Positions 48,265 to 57,118 of a DNA stretch of 64,000 bases are shown piece by piece (the first letter of the stretch is position 1; each line of letters opens with the position of its first letter). Source of the DNA: JAPSGB01 sp963775185 (GTDB lineage: Bacteria; Myxococcota_A; Polyangia; Polyangiales; Polyangiaceae). The DNA lies in NCBI GenBank assembly GCA_963775185.1, contig CAVZIE010000031.1:806001-870000 (forward strand). The letters are read 5' to 3'. Below the pieces are notes generated by a model. That model was not told where the DNA came from, searched no databases, and saw only the letters and a program-made list of their open reading frames with translations. The translations under genes and the position numbers were made by a program.

Positions 48265-49292
48265 GACCGCTCCAGATCGTCGATGAAGCGCTCGAGCGCG
48301 TACAGCAGCCAACGCTGCTCGCCGCTCGCGCGCGACACGTCGGGCACGAGCTCGGGCCGTGCCGGTCCGCCCCAGTCCGCGAGCCAGCGGTCCATCGGGC
48401 GCACGAACGCCAGCTTGTCCGGCACGGCCAAGCCGGGGTACCGCTTCGCGAACAGCTCGCGCAAGATGTACTTGCTCTCGCCGGCGCGGACGCGCGCGAG
48501 ATCCAGTGGCACGTCCAGCCGCAGGCGTTCGTACGGCTCGATCATCGCGACGCCGGCGGCGCCGAGTGCGTTGTCGAACGCCTGGGTGATGCCCGGACCG
48601 TGCACGTCGCGGAGGAACGCCGGCAGATCCACGAACCCGCCGTCGCCGATGAAGCGCGTGTACACGTCGCGCAGCGACGCCGGCGCGCGCATCGCGACCC
48701 GGGGATCGACGAAGGTGTAGCGCTCCTCGAACACGTCCAGCGTCCAGTCGCGCGACAGCAGCTGGTCGAGCCCGCCGAAGTTCGAGTCCGCGCCGTTGCC
48801 GACTACCAGATTCTCAATCCCGAGATCGCGCGCCGCCCGCGACGCGACGAACAGGCCGACCTCCACGGGGTGTAGCGGCGCTTGTTTGTGGCGCGCGAGC
48901 GCCGGCGTGTGTTCGACGAACGCGTCCCACCCCACGCGCACGACGTGGTGCTCGAGCCCGCGCGCCGCGGCGAAGCGCGCGGCCATCGGCGCCTCCGACG
49001 CCGCGCCTTCGGCGACAAACTCGATGGTAAACGCGTGCGCGCCAGTCGGCATCGATGCGGCGAGGATCGCCGAGTCGATACCGCCGCTCAGCAGAATGCC
49101 CGTTGCCGGCGGAGCCTTTTCGACCAGCCCGGAGAGCGCGGCGTCCACGTCGGCGCTGGTCCGGACCGGCGTGCGCGGCGCCTGCGACGTCGATGGAAAA
49201 CGCGGGCGCACGCCGGGCAGCCACTCGAGCTCCGGATCCACGAGCCAGCGGAACGTGAGGAACGAGGCGATCGCGCGTGGAGAGCAGCCCAT
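48261..49292 (-). CDS. Asparagine-synthase-like amidotransferase lacking the glutaminase domain
   Basis: This 343-residue protein contains the ATP-pyrophosphatase half of asparagine synthetase: GILLSGGIDSAILAASM is the PP-loop, followed by HAFTIEFVAEGAASEAPMA, ENLVVGNGADSNFGG and KYILRELFAKRYPGLAV. The N-terminal Ntn glutaminase domain with its Cys2 is absent, so it must use free ammonia or amines, or activate a carboxylate for another nucleophile. Such stand-alone domains are found in surface-polysaccharide and natural-product clusters (WbpG/beta-lactam-synthetase type). Start ATG 49292 lies 14 bases after the upstream stop. Substrate unknown. Confidence 0.85.
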   Translation of the reverse strand: MGCSPRAIASFLTFRWLVDPELEWLPGVRPRFPSTSQAPRTPVRTSADVDAALSGLVEKAPPATGILLSGGIDSAILAASMPTGAHAFTIEFVAEGAASEAPMAARFAAARGLEHHVVRVGWDAFVEHTPALARHKQAPLHPVEVGLFVASRAARDLGIENLVVGNGADSNFGGLDQLLSRDWTLDVFEERYTFVDPRVAMRAPASLRDVYTRFIGDGGFVDLPAFLRDVHGPGITQAFDNALGAAGVAMIEPYERLRLDVPLDLARVRAGESKYILRELFAKRYPGLAVPDKLAFVRPMDRWLADWGGPARPELVPDVSRASGEQRWLLYALERFIDDLERS

Positions 49293-49306
49293 CTTGCGGG
49301 TCCAGC

Positions 49307-50080
49307 CTAGCTCGCTTCCGGACGTTCGGGCGTGAACGGTGCCCGCACCCGCAGCACGACCTGCCACGCCAGCCGGAGCAGCTGCAGTGGAGCGTAGATC
49401 CACAGCAGGATCTCGCATCGTCCGACGCTGGCGGCGACCAGCGTCGTAAGCAGCAGCGCGCCCACGTAGTCCACGCCGAACCACACGCCGACGAAGCGCG
49501 ACACGACGTTCCTTCTCGCCGGGGCGTCGGGAAATCCCGCTTTGAGCCGCCGCTGCTCCTGCTTCGGCGTCGCGGCGACCCGTTGCACCTCGGCGATCAG
49601 CGTGTCCGGATGGTCGAGCAGGGCACGCCACTTGGCGTACAGCACCAGCGTCAACCCGAGCTCGCCGATGGTGGCGAGGCTGCCGAGCGCGACCGGGAGT
49701 ATCTGGCCGGTCTTGATCCAGGCGCCGAAACCCGTACATGTGAACAGCACGGCGTGCACCAGCCGATGCCCGACCATGTCCAGGTACACGCCCTTGATCG
49801 AGTAGATGCCGCGGATGCGCGCGATCGCGCCGTCTACGGCGTCGAGCACGAGGCCGATCTGAAGCAACCCGGCGCCGGCGACCGGCACCCAGTACCAACG
49901 CTGTCCGAGCAGCAGCAGCGCGCCGGACAGCATCAGTCCGAGGAACGTCGCGGTGATCTGGTTTGGCGTCACGGACGTGCGAGACAGCAGCGACACGATC
50001 GGCTTCGCGCAGCGACGCAGGTACACCCGCGCGAACACGCCCTCTTCGCCTGCCGGCTTCGCGTCGGGTCGCTCGTTCAC
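49307..50080 (-). CDS. CDP-alcohol phosphatidyltransferase
   Basis: This 257-residue membrane enzyme carries the CDP-alcohol motif as DAVDGAIARIRGIYSIKGVYLDMVGHRLVH: the DG, AR and G residues and the first late Asp are present, while the final Asp is His, which may alter metal binding. Helices lie before (TFLGLMLSGALLLLG) and after (SLATIGELGLTLVLYA). With the LicC-like nucleotidyltransferase of the same operon it could attach a phospho-alcohol to a lipid or glycan. GTG 50080 overlaps the stop of the glycosyltransferase gene. It is the second such transferase in the window; the other is at 26465-27508. Confidence 0.85.
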   Translation of the reverse strand: MNERPDAKPAGEEGVFARVYLRRCAKPIVSLLSRTSVTPNQITATFLGLMLSGALLLLGQRWYWVPVAGAGLLQIGLVLDAVDGAIARIRGIYSIKGVYLDMVGHRLVHAVLFTCTGFGAWIKTGQILPVALGSLATIGELGLTLVLYAKWRALLDHPDTLIAEVQRVAATPKQEQRRLKAGFPDAPARRNVVSRFVGVWFGVDYVGALLLTTLVAASVGRCEILLWIYAPLQLLRLAWQVVLRVRAPFTPERPEAS

Positions 50081-51630
50081 GGCGCGATCTCCGTCGCGCG
50101 CTGGAGCACGATGAACCCGCCAGCCGGCACGTGTACGTCGACGTAGTGCCGTCGGATCCAGGCTTGGAGGGGCGGGTCGGTGGCGAGCAGGCGATCCGCG
50201 GACGCGAGCCCGAACCAGGGGAACGCGTCGGTGGTGCGGATCATGAGGTACTTCGGCGGATTTCGTTCCAGGTCGTGGACAAGCAGCGCGTGCACCTCCT
50301 TCTGGCTGCGTCTTCTGGTGTCGAATGCGCCGCTGGTGATCACGAAACGCGACGCCGGGCGCCGCTTGGCGACCAGATAGAACACGGCGGCGCGTCCGAG
50401 CACCTGCACGCGATCCCCCGGCGCGGTACGCGCAGCCACGTAGCGGCCGAGCCGTACTTGCGTCATCCAGTCGAAATAGCCCGCTTCCGCGCCGCGTGGG
50501 TTGCGCAGATCGGTCACCGAACCGAGTCCCGCTGTCCACGCGGCCAGCGCGGACCAATCGTCGCGGTACGAGCTCGAAACGAGCGGCGCGCACAACACCA
50601 ACGCGCCGAGCGCCGCGGGCGCCAGCGGGACCCGGCGCACACGCTCGACCAATACCGAGACGCCCACGCCAAGTCCGCAGGCGAGGGGCGGGATCATCGG
50701 GATCTTGTGATAGTCGAACAGATAGCGGCCCAGATGGAACTGCAACAAGGCCGCCAGAGCCCAGCACGCGAGGACGATCGCGAAGCGAAGCCCGCCGCGC
50801 GCGATTGCGAGCGCCGCCGCGACCCACATCGCCGCCCACAGCCAGCCGGCGATGTGGTGCGGCGCGGAGTGCGCCAGGGTCGTGGCGGGACCGGGCGCCG
50901 GCACTTGCGTCAGATAGCCGCCGTTCCAGTGAACCATGACCGTCCAGAACGCGCCCAGGATACCCCGGTACGCCATCCAACCGACAAGCACGGCGCCGAG
51001 CGCGGCGGCTCCTGCGGCGAGGCCCAGCCACAGGCGAGCCACGCGCCGCCGATCGCGGCGCAGCAGCACGCCCAACGCGAAGACCAGAAGGACCGGCAGG
51101 AGCGCGCCCTGTGGCTTGATCCACGCCGTGGCCGAGAGCGCTACGCCGGACGCGACGAAGCCGGCGCTCGAAGCGGAATCCAGCGCGCGCAGCAGCAGCC
51201 ACACCCCGACGGCGGCGAAGCACGACTGATAGACCTCGCTCTGCCCGCGATCCGGCAGGCCCCAGACCAGCGCCGAGAGCAGCATCCCGGTCAGGGCGAT
51301 GGCGAACGCGCGCGCGCCCGGCACGCGGCTGCGCGCCGCCACGGCCCCGGTTGCCGCCGCCGTAGCGACGATGAACAACAGCTCGAATAGCCTGAGCGCC
51401 GTGTCCGACGTGCCGAGCAGCCCGGTGGCGAGCGCCATCAGCCAATACAGGAGCGGTGGCTTCTGATCGACGATCCCGATGTAGGGCAGCACGCCGTGGT
51501 CGAGCCAGTAGCCGACGAGCGCGAACAGCGCGGTGTCCTCGAACAGCGGGTAGAGGAAGTTCGGGAGGTTGTAGATCGTTGCCAGCGCGACCGCGCCGGC
51601 CGCCCACGCACCGCCCGCGCGCGGGCTCAT
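50077..51630 (-). CDS. PMT/ArnT-type integral membrane glycosyltransferase
   Basis: This 517-residue protein has about 11-12 TM helices. The first outer loop carries LPYIGIVDQKPPLLYWL, the acidic-plus-KPP motif of the PMT_2/ArnT group, followed by LRLFELLFIVATAA. A soluble C-terminal part follows the last helix (GDRVQVLGRAAVFYLVAKR). These enzymes move a sugar from polyprenyl phosphate to a lipid or protein on the periplasmic side; the GT2 on the opposite strand could supply the donor. ATGA overlap with the oxidoreductase gene supports one operon. Confidence 0.88.
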   Translation of the reverse strand: MSPRAGGAWAAGAVALATIYNLPNFLYPLFEDTALFALVGYWLDHGVLPYIGIVDQKPPLLYWLMALATGLLGTSDTALRLFELLFIVATAAATGAVAARSRVPGARAFAIALTGMLLSALVWGLPDRGQSEVYQSCFAAVGVWLLLRALDSASSAGFVASGVALSATAWIKPQGALLPVLLVFALGVLLRRDRRRVARLWLGLAAGAAALGAVLVGWMAYRGILGAFWTVMVHWNGGYLTQVPAPGPATTLAHSAPHHIAGWLWAAMWVAAALAIARGGLRFAIVLACWALAALLQFHLGRYLFDYHKIPMIPPLACGLGVGVSVLVERVRRVPLAPAALGALVLCAPLVSSSYRDDWSALAAWTAGLGSVTDLRNPRGAEAGYFDWMTQVRLGRYVAARTAPGDRVQVLGRAAVFYLVAKRRPASRFVITSGAFDTRRRSQKEVHALLVHDLERNPPKYLMIRTTDAFPWFGLASADRLLATDPPLQAWIRRHYVDVHVPAGGFIVLQRATEIAP

Positions 51631-52688
51631 GGGAGCGCGTCCACCGGCTCCCAGTCGACGGGGACGAAGCCACCGCCCGACTCCAGCGAGCGCTTGGCCG
51701 CGTCGAGCATGGCGACAACGCGCACGCCGATCATCGCATCGCCGTCGCCGACGATGCCGCTCTGCACGGCGTGGCCGAACGCCCGGCATTCCGTGAACAA
51801 CGCTTCCGTGCGGTCGAGCCAGGGCGCGTGCATGTCTCCGGTCCGGTACGAGATGAGCGTCTGGTAGCGGCCCTCGCGGTCGTCGGGAGTGATGGTCACC
51901 GGCCGCTCCTCGATGCCGCGGTCGTACACCCGGATCTTCTCGTCCGGCTCGACGTCGTCGAACGACACCATGCGACGCGAGCCTCCAATCAGGATGCTCC
52001 GCACCTTCTTCGGGGCCAGCCAGTTCAGGTGGCAATGCGCGAGCAGCTCGTTGCCGTAGTCCAGCGTCACGTACGCGACATCGACGAATCCGGTCGTGGC
52101 GTGGCCGCGGCCGATCGCGGCCACGGCGAGGGGCCGCTTCTCGAGCACATAGTCGAGGATCGAGAAGTCATGGGGCGCGAGATCCTGGATCACGTCCACG
52201 TCGGACTGGAACAGCCCGAGGTTGACGCGTATCGAGTCGTAGTACAGCAGCGTTCCGAGGTCGCCGGAGCGGATCATCTCGCGCAGCTTGCGTACCGCGG
52301 GCGTGAACAGGAACGTGTGGTCGACGAACAGGACGCGGTTCCGCTGGCGCGCGCGCCGCGCCAGATCGACGGCCTGGGCCAGGGTCTGCGCCAGCGGTTT
52401 CGTGACAAGCACGTGCTTGTCCGCGCCGAGCGCCTGGTTCACGAGCGCGTGGTGCGTGCTGACGGGGGTCGCAATAGCGACCGCTTCCAGTCCGTCGAGG
52501 GCGAGGAGCTCGTCGAACGTGGTCACAACCGGCACGTCCGGGTGGAAGCGGCGCGCGGTCTCGCGTCGCGTCCCGTCCACGTCGCACACGCCGACGACCG
52601 TCGTCGTGTCCGAGTTGACCAGATTCCTGAGCAGCTTCGGGCCCCAGTACCCGAAGCCGGCGATTCCGACCTTGACCGTCTGGCTCAT
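51627..52688 (-). CDS. Gfo/Idh/MocA-family sugar oxidoreductase
   Basis: This 353-residue NAD(P)-dependent enzyme starts VKVGIAGFGYWGPKLLRNLV, a Rossmann dinucleotide-binding motif. The family EKP motif reads TKP (HVLVTKPLAQT), and LAPHDFSILDYVL contains the catalytic-type His region. Similar enzymes (WlbA-like) oxidise C3 of UDP-sugars before transamination, which matches the DegT aminotransferase next to it. Together they would install a 3-amino group on a nucleotide sugar. The start overlaps the aminotransferase stop by four bases. Confidence 0.88.
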   Translation of the reverse strand: MSQTVKVGIAGFGYWGPKLLRNLVNSDTTTVVGVCDVDGTRRETARRFHPDVPVVTTFDELLALDGLEAVAIATPVSTHHALVNQALGADKHVLVTKPLAQTLAQAVDLARRARQRNRVLFVDHTFLFTPAVRKLREMIRSGDLGTLLYYDSIRVNLGLFQSDVDVIQDLAPHDFSILDYVLEKRPLAVAAIGRGHATTGFVDVAYVTLDYGNELLAHCHLNWLAPKKVRSILIGGSRRMVSFDDVEPDEKIRVYDRGIEERPVTITPDDREGRYQTLISYRTGDMHAPWLDRTEALFTECRAFGHAVQSGIVGDGDAMIGVRVVAMLDAAKRSLESGGGFVPVDWEPVDALP

Positions 52689-53800
52689 GCGCGGCCGCTC
52701 CTGGCGAAGAACTCGCGGATCGCCGTGACCACCTGCTCGACCTCGTCGTCCCGCAGGGTTCCGAACATCGGCAAGCTCAGCACTTCGCGCGATGCGGCTT
52801 CGGACACGCCCAGGTCGCCCGCCCGTCGCACGCGGCCCGAGAACGCCGGCAACATGTGCACTGGCGCGGGGTAGTGGATGCCCGTCGCAATCCCGCGATC
52901 ATGCAGGAACGCGGCGAGGCGGTCCCGATCCGGCGTACGGACGACGTACAGGTGGTAGACGTGCTCGCGTTCCGGCAGCGAGCGCGGCAGCTTGAGCGGC
53001 AAGCCGGCGAGGCCCGCGTCGTAACGCGCGGCGCAGGCGCGTCGGCGCGCGTTCCAGCGCCCGAGATGGCGCAGCTTGACCGACAGGAATCCCGCCTGCA
53101 GCGAGTCGAGCCGGGCGTTCGTGCCGGGGGTCACGTGTTCGTACCTGGCGATCCCTCCGTGATTGCGATAGCGCCGGACCGCAAACGCGATGTCCGGGTC
53201 GTGCGTCACGACAGCGCCCCCCTCGCCGAGCGCGCCCAGGTTCTTGCCCGGGTAGAAGCTGAAACACCCGACGCGCCCGAGCGTACCGGCGCGGCGGCCG
53301 CGCAGCGCGGCGCCGTGCGCTTGCGCCGCATCCTCGACGACCGGGATCCCGTGCTTGTCCGCAATGGTCTGGATGGCGTCGAGCTCTGCCATCTGTCCAT
53401 ACAGATGCACCGCCACGATCGCCCGCGTCCGCGGGCTGATCGCTGCATCGACGCGCCCGGGGTCGAGCGTTAGCGACGATGGCTCGACGTCGGCGATCGC
53501 GGGCGTCGCGCCCAGGGCGTGGATCGCGCCGACGGTCGCGACGAACGTGCTCGCGGGGGCGACCACCTCGTCCCCCCTGCCGACCCCGATGGCGGCGAGC
53601 GCTGCCGTCAGCGCGGCGGTGCCGGATTGGACGGCGACCGCGTGCGGCACGCCGAGCCACGTGGCGAAGTCCTGCTCGAAGCGCGTCACTTCGGGACCGA
53701 GCACGAACGCCCCGCTGGCGAGCACGCGCTCGAAGACAGCCCGCAGCTCGTCGTCGAGTGGAGCGTGGTCCCGCCGGAGATCGGCCAGAGGCACCATCAT
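52685..53800 (-). CDS. DegT/DnrJ/EryC1/StrS sugar aminotransferase
   Basis: This 371-residue PLP enzyme transaminates keto-sugars bound to a nucleotide. Family motifs: GAFVLGPEVTRFEQDFA, AVQSGTAALTAAL, VAPASTFVATVGAI, VVEDAAQAHGA, the PLP Lys in SFYPGKNLGALGEGGA, and NARLDSLQAGFL. ATG 53800 was chosen since AAAGGAA lies about seven bases upstream; GTG 53815 is also possible. It is the first gene of the seven-gene minus-strand operon and works with the Gfo/Idh enzyme behind it. The product is probably a UDP- or dTDP-amino sugar. Confidence 0.92.
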   Translation of the reverse strand: MMVPLADLRRDHAPLDDELRAVFERVLASGAFVLGPEVTRFEQDFATWLGVPHAVAVQSGTAALTAALAAIGVGRGDEVVAPASTFVATVGAIHALGATPAIADVEPSSLTLDPGRVDAAISPRTRAIVAVHLYGQMAELDAIQTIADKHGIPVVEDAAQAHGAALRGRRAGTLGRVGCFSFYPGKNLGALGEGGAVVTHDPDIAFAVRRYRNHGGIARYEHVTPGTNARLDSLQAGFLSVKLRHLGRWNARRRACAARYDAGLAGLPLKLPRSLPEREHVYHLYVVRTPDRDRLAAFLHDRGIATGIHYPAPVHMLPAFSGRVRRAGDLGVSEAASREVLSLPMFGTLRDDEVEQVVTAIREFFARSGRA

Positions 53801-53969
53801 GGTCGTTCCTTTCACAGCGTGTAGTCCCGATGAACGCGCTCGCCTGGTCGCCCCACGTCGCTCTCCCGGCCTCTCGCGGATAGTCTACGGCACGATCGAG
53901 CCGGGCTCCAGCGGCGTTGGTGCGGCATTCGACCTCGCATACGTCGTCCGCGCACGACCGGCGACGGTC

Positions 53970-54400
53970 CGGATAGATCCCGGCCCTCTCGAGCGCGTCG
54001 ATGGGTGTCGAAGAACTTCGCCTGCACCGACTCGCCGAGCTTGCGGCGGATGACGACTCTCTTGAACCACGGCGGTCCGCGCGAGGGCGCGAGGGTGGGG
54101 GGATCGGTCGGCTCGCCGAGCCACACAAGCCAGCAATCGATGCCGGCGCTGGTCATGACGAGCGCGCGCATCTTCATGCGCCCGCCGCACTTGTCGCAGC
54201 GCTCGACATCGATGTTGAGACTCCTCCGGAGCAATTCTTTCCAGGGGCGATAGCCGCATCGATGGGTCGGCCGCTTGTCCTTCTTCGCGGTGCACGTCGC
54301 GCAGTCGGCGTCGTCGTCGTTCGCGTCGACGGGCGGTGGTGATGGAACCATGCGCGCTCGCCACTGAGCTCGAGCGCTACGTGGACTGTGCGACGCCACG
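53970..54400 (-). pseudogene. C-terminal remnant of an IS91-like transposase
   Basis: The reading contains HRCGYRPWKELLRRSLNIDV, then ERCDKCGGRMKMRALVMT and WLGEPTDPPTLAPSRGPPW. This is the usual end of IS91-group transposases (a zinc-binding CxxCGG pair followed by LGEPTxPPxxAPxRxPP). The N-terminal catalytic region is missing, and the frame runs on into unrelated codons. It is a fragment left by a lost insertion. Confidence 0.65.
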
Positions 54401-54522
54401 CTGCGGGCTTCGCCAACGCGCCCGCGCGGTCCGCTACCCGCCTTGCGGTCGCACGCTGGCTCGCGGGCCACGGCGTTGCCATGCGCGAGCCCGACCGCGA
54501 CGACGGCATCCCGTTCTGATGT

Positions 54523-54589
54523 TTGCCGGTCCGGCGCGGAATCCCGGTGCTCGCCTGCGCGCCGCGGTCGACGTGGTCCGCGCCGGACC
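54523..54589. repeat. Inverted pair of the 19-bp repeat, right arm degenerate
   Basis: A perfect left arm TTGCCGGTCCGGCGCGGAA (54523-54541) faces TCCGCGCCGGACC (54577-54589), 35 bases away. It lies just behind the IS91-like remnant. Confidence 0.75.
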
Positions 54590-55204
54590 AACACCCATCC
54601 CATCCACTCCTCCGACGACGTCGTGCGGTGCGTCGCGATGACGCGCGGCGGCTATGCGTCCCGTGCTCGCGTGCATCGACGACGCGACCCCGCGCTGCCA
54701 CTGGGGCGGTGCGTGTGCGTCCTCGCCCCGCTCAACCTAGCCCCTGCGCCTGCTGAGCGTCGTTGAGACGCGGCGCCGCCAGGTACCGCGGGGCGGCGCG
54801 TTCTGGAGGATTCAATTGCGACGCGACGACTCGTCTTCCGGCTCCTCGCGTGGCGCCCCGACCTGCCGCTGCTGTTCCGCTTCCTCGACGGCCTGTGATT
54901 GCTGCCCCGGCTGACGCACTGATGCCCAGCCGGGGCCGCGTGAATCGAGCCCCCCAAACCAGCGAGCTACGCGACGACCCTCGACAATCTGATCTCCCTC
55001 GCCGACCGCGTCGGATCGGCTGAGGCCTGCCGTGCGCGGCGCTCGCACGGGCCATTGAAGCTCGGCAATCGCTTGTTTGGGGGCTAGGACGCGCCGAGCT
55101 GACGCCGAGGACGAGCGGGTGTCGTTGTCGGAGTCGGGCATCGACCATCTCGAAGCAAGCTCGCGCGAGCTCGCGGGATCGGGACTCGACGACGTGGCAT
55201 TGAA
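54590..55204. other. About 600 bp without recognisable gene
   Basis: Several overlapping open frames exist on both strands, as expected at this GC content, but none shows family motifs, a signal or a ribosome-binding site. The stretch lies between transposon debris and a gene fragment and is best seen as decayed DNA. Confidence 0.4.
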
Positions 55205-55560
55205 TGAGCCGCGACGCTGAGCAGGAGAATGTGGCGGTGGAACGCGTGGCACACGACACGCTCGACGGGCCGCCACAGCCACCGTGGCCGCTTGGGGCTC
55301 CAGTAGCGAGTAACGACCTCGACGATAGTGCGGCCGGGCAGATCCGGGCGCAGGCGATATTCGCCGCCGGAAAGCGTCATGCCTCCGCCGAACGCAAGCG
55401 CCTGTTCGATCGCGTCGAACGCGTACCGCTTCCCAAGCTCGACGGCGGTGACCCGCTTGACGAGGTGACCCTCCTGATGGTGGCAGCGCGCTTCGTCGCC
55501 GACCTACGAATTGCGTCCGATGGTCTCGATTGGCACGGGTAGCAGAAATTGCCCTTCCAT
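55205..55560 (-). pseudogene. Gene fragment with in-frame stop
   Basis: From ATG 55560 the minus strand reads MEGQFLLPVPIETIGRNS, a TAG stop, then in the same frame GHLVKRVTAVELGKRYAFD, AIEQALAFGGGMTLSGGEYR, LRPDLPGRTIVEVVTRYWSP and KRPRWLWRPVERVVCHAFHR. The alternating strand pattern and the Trp/Arg/His-rich end are protein-like. It may come from an SRPBCC-type family, but this is a guess. With the stop and no clear end it is likely dead. Confidence 0.4.
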
Positions 55561-55764
55561 GCGGAGTCCTGGCGCCGAGCGCGGCTCGTAGCCAGTCCTT
55601 GCTGCTTCTCGCTCTTTGGGCAGCAGCTACGTGGTCACGACCGTGTCCCGCGGGCGCCCCGCGCCCCCGCCTCGTGCTTCCGCGCGCTCTTGGCCACCAC
55701 TGCGCTTGATGGACTCGACGCCGGCGCGGTGCGCTTCTGCTAGCGTCCACGCAAGCGGCTCGGC

Positions 55765-57048
55765 ATGCGAAGCGACCTGTCCAGAGCGTGCACGCGCTGC
55801 GCGGTGCGGCTGCCCGCGACGCTCCGGCGCTGCCCGGCGTGCGGACAGTTCACGGCACTCGCCGCCGACGCGCTCGAGCGAATGGACAAACGCGAGCGGA
55901 AGAAGAAGCGCAAGCGCGCGGCGCCGCGACCGGACCGGCTGCGCGACGGACTCCTGTACGTGCCCGCGGCGCTCGGGATCGTGGCCGCCGTCGTTGGCGC
56001 CGTGGGCACGGCGGTGGCGCTACTCCTGCATCCCGCCCGGGACACGTCGGGCGGCGCGGAGGTGCTGCTGGCGGCGATGGCGCTGCCGATCATGTTCTCG
56101 GGGCTGGTCGTCATCCTGGCGTGCCTGTGGGCGCCCTGGGCGCTCCTGGTGCTGGCGGCGAGATCGCTCGCGCCGCACGAGCGCACCGAGTGGCGGCTCG
56201 CGGTGGCGCCGCTCGCGGTTCCGCGCCGGACCGGCAAGAAGAGAAGCGCGGAGCCGGACGCGGACGACGCGGGCCCCTGGACGAAGCTGAAGCGATCGCT
56301 CGACCTGCGATCGAAGCAGATCGCGCGCTCGGTGATCGCCGCCGCGCTCGCGCTCGAGCTAGTGGCCGAGCTGCTGTCGAGGCGGCCGTTCTGGGCGGGC
56401 AGGAGCGCGCTCGAGTCGGCGGTGTTGCTCGGCGAGGTGCTGTTCGGGCAGGCGATCGGCTTCGCCGCCGCGATCGCGATGGTGCGGATCGCGATGCAGG
56501 GCGTGGATCGTGTGTTCACGCGTGTGGAAGCGTTGTGGCACGCGGCGCCGGCGAACGAGCGCGCCGCGTCCGTGCAGCGGCTGCGTCGCGGCGAGCCTCC
56601 GGGCGGCGTCGCGCACCTCGACGGCGAGGCGCTGCTCGTCGCGCCGCTCTCGGGCGAGTCGTGTCTTGGATTCCGCATCGTCGGCGCGGTCGACGGCATC
56701 CAGATCGACGACGCGGAGGTCGCGCCGCTTGTCGTCGACGCCGGCGCCGGCGCGGTCCATGTCCGACCCGCGCCGGCGGTGCTCGCCCTGCCCGAGCCGC
56801 ACGTGCGCCGACAGCGGCTGGACGCCGGGGCGCGGGCGCGCGTCGCGGCGTTCCTCGAGGCCCGCGGCTTGTCCGGCGATCTGGACCACGTGGCGCTCGG
56901 GGAGGAGCGGCTCGAGGACGGCGCGGCGGTCCGGATCTGGGGCGCCACGGCGATCGAGCGCGTCGGGGGAAGCGGCTATCGCGATGCCGGTATGCACCAG
57001 CTGATCGACGCTTCCGACGGCTTGCCGGTGCTGATCGAGCCAAAATAG
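55765..57048 (+). CDS. Zinc-ribbon membrane protein of unknown function
   Basis: This 427-residue protein begins with a short zinc ribbon (CTRCAVRLPATLRRCPACG, four Cys). A basic stretch (KRERKKKRKRAAPRPDR) precedes two TM helices (about 65-90, 95-130), a charged loop and two more hydrophobic segments (about 190-265). The C-terminal 160 residues are soluble (GEALLVAPLSGESCLGFRIVG, then VHVRPAPAVLALPEP) and recall the GIDE-like domain fold, but no family is certain. The loop LAVPRRTGKKR after helix 2 is encoded by a perfect copy of the dispersed 19-bp repeat. The gene stands alone before yebC. Confidence 0.82.
   Translation: MRSDLSRACTRCAVRLPATLRRCPACGQFTALAADALERMDKRERKKKRKRAAPRPDRLRDGLLYVPAALGIVAAVVGAVGTAVALLLHPARDTSGGAEVLLAAMALPIMFSGLVVILACLWAPWALLVLAARSLAPHERTEWRLAVAPLAVPRRTGKKRSAEPDADDAGPWTKLKRSLDLRSKQIARSVIAAALALELVAELLSRRPFWAGRSALESAVLLGEVLFGQAIGFAAAIAMVRIAMQGVDRVFTRVEALWHAAPANERAASVQRLRRGEPPGGVAHLDGEALLVAPLSGESCLGFRIVGAVDGIQIDDAEVAPLVVDAGAGAVHVRPAPAVLALPEPHVRRQRLDAGARARVAAFLEARGLSGDLDHVALGEERLEDGAAVRIWGATAIERVGGSGYRDAGMHQLIDASDGLPVLIEPK
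56219..56237 (-). repeat. Perfect 19-bp repeat inside the zinc-ribbon membrane protein gene
   Basis: TTCCGCGCCGGACCGGCAA (plus strand) encodes VPRRTGK in a hydrophilic loop between membrane segments, a place that tolerates insertions. Confidence 0.85.
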
Positions 57049-57118
57049 GCGAGCCCGGGCTTGCCGCCGGCCGGGCCGCGGTGCTATCCCGCCGGCTCGG
57101 ACCGGGGAAATCCAAGCC

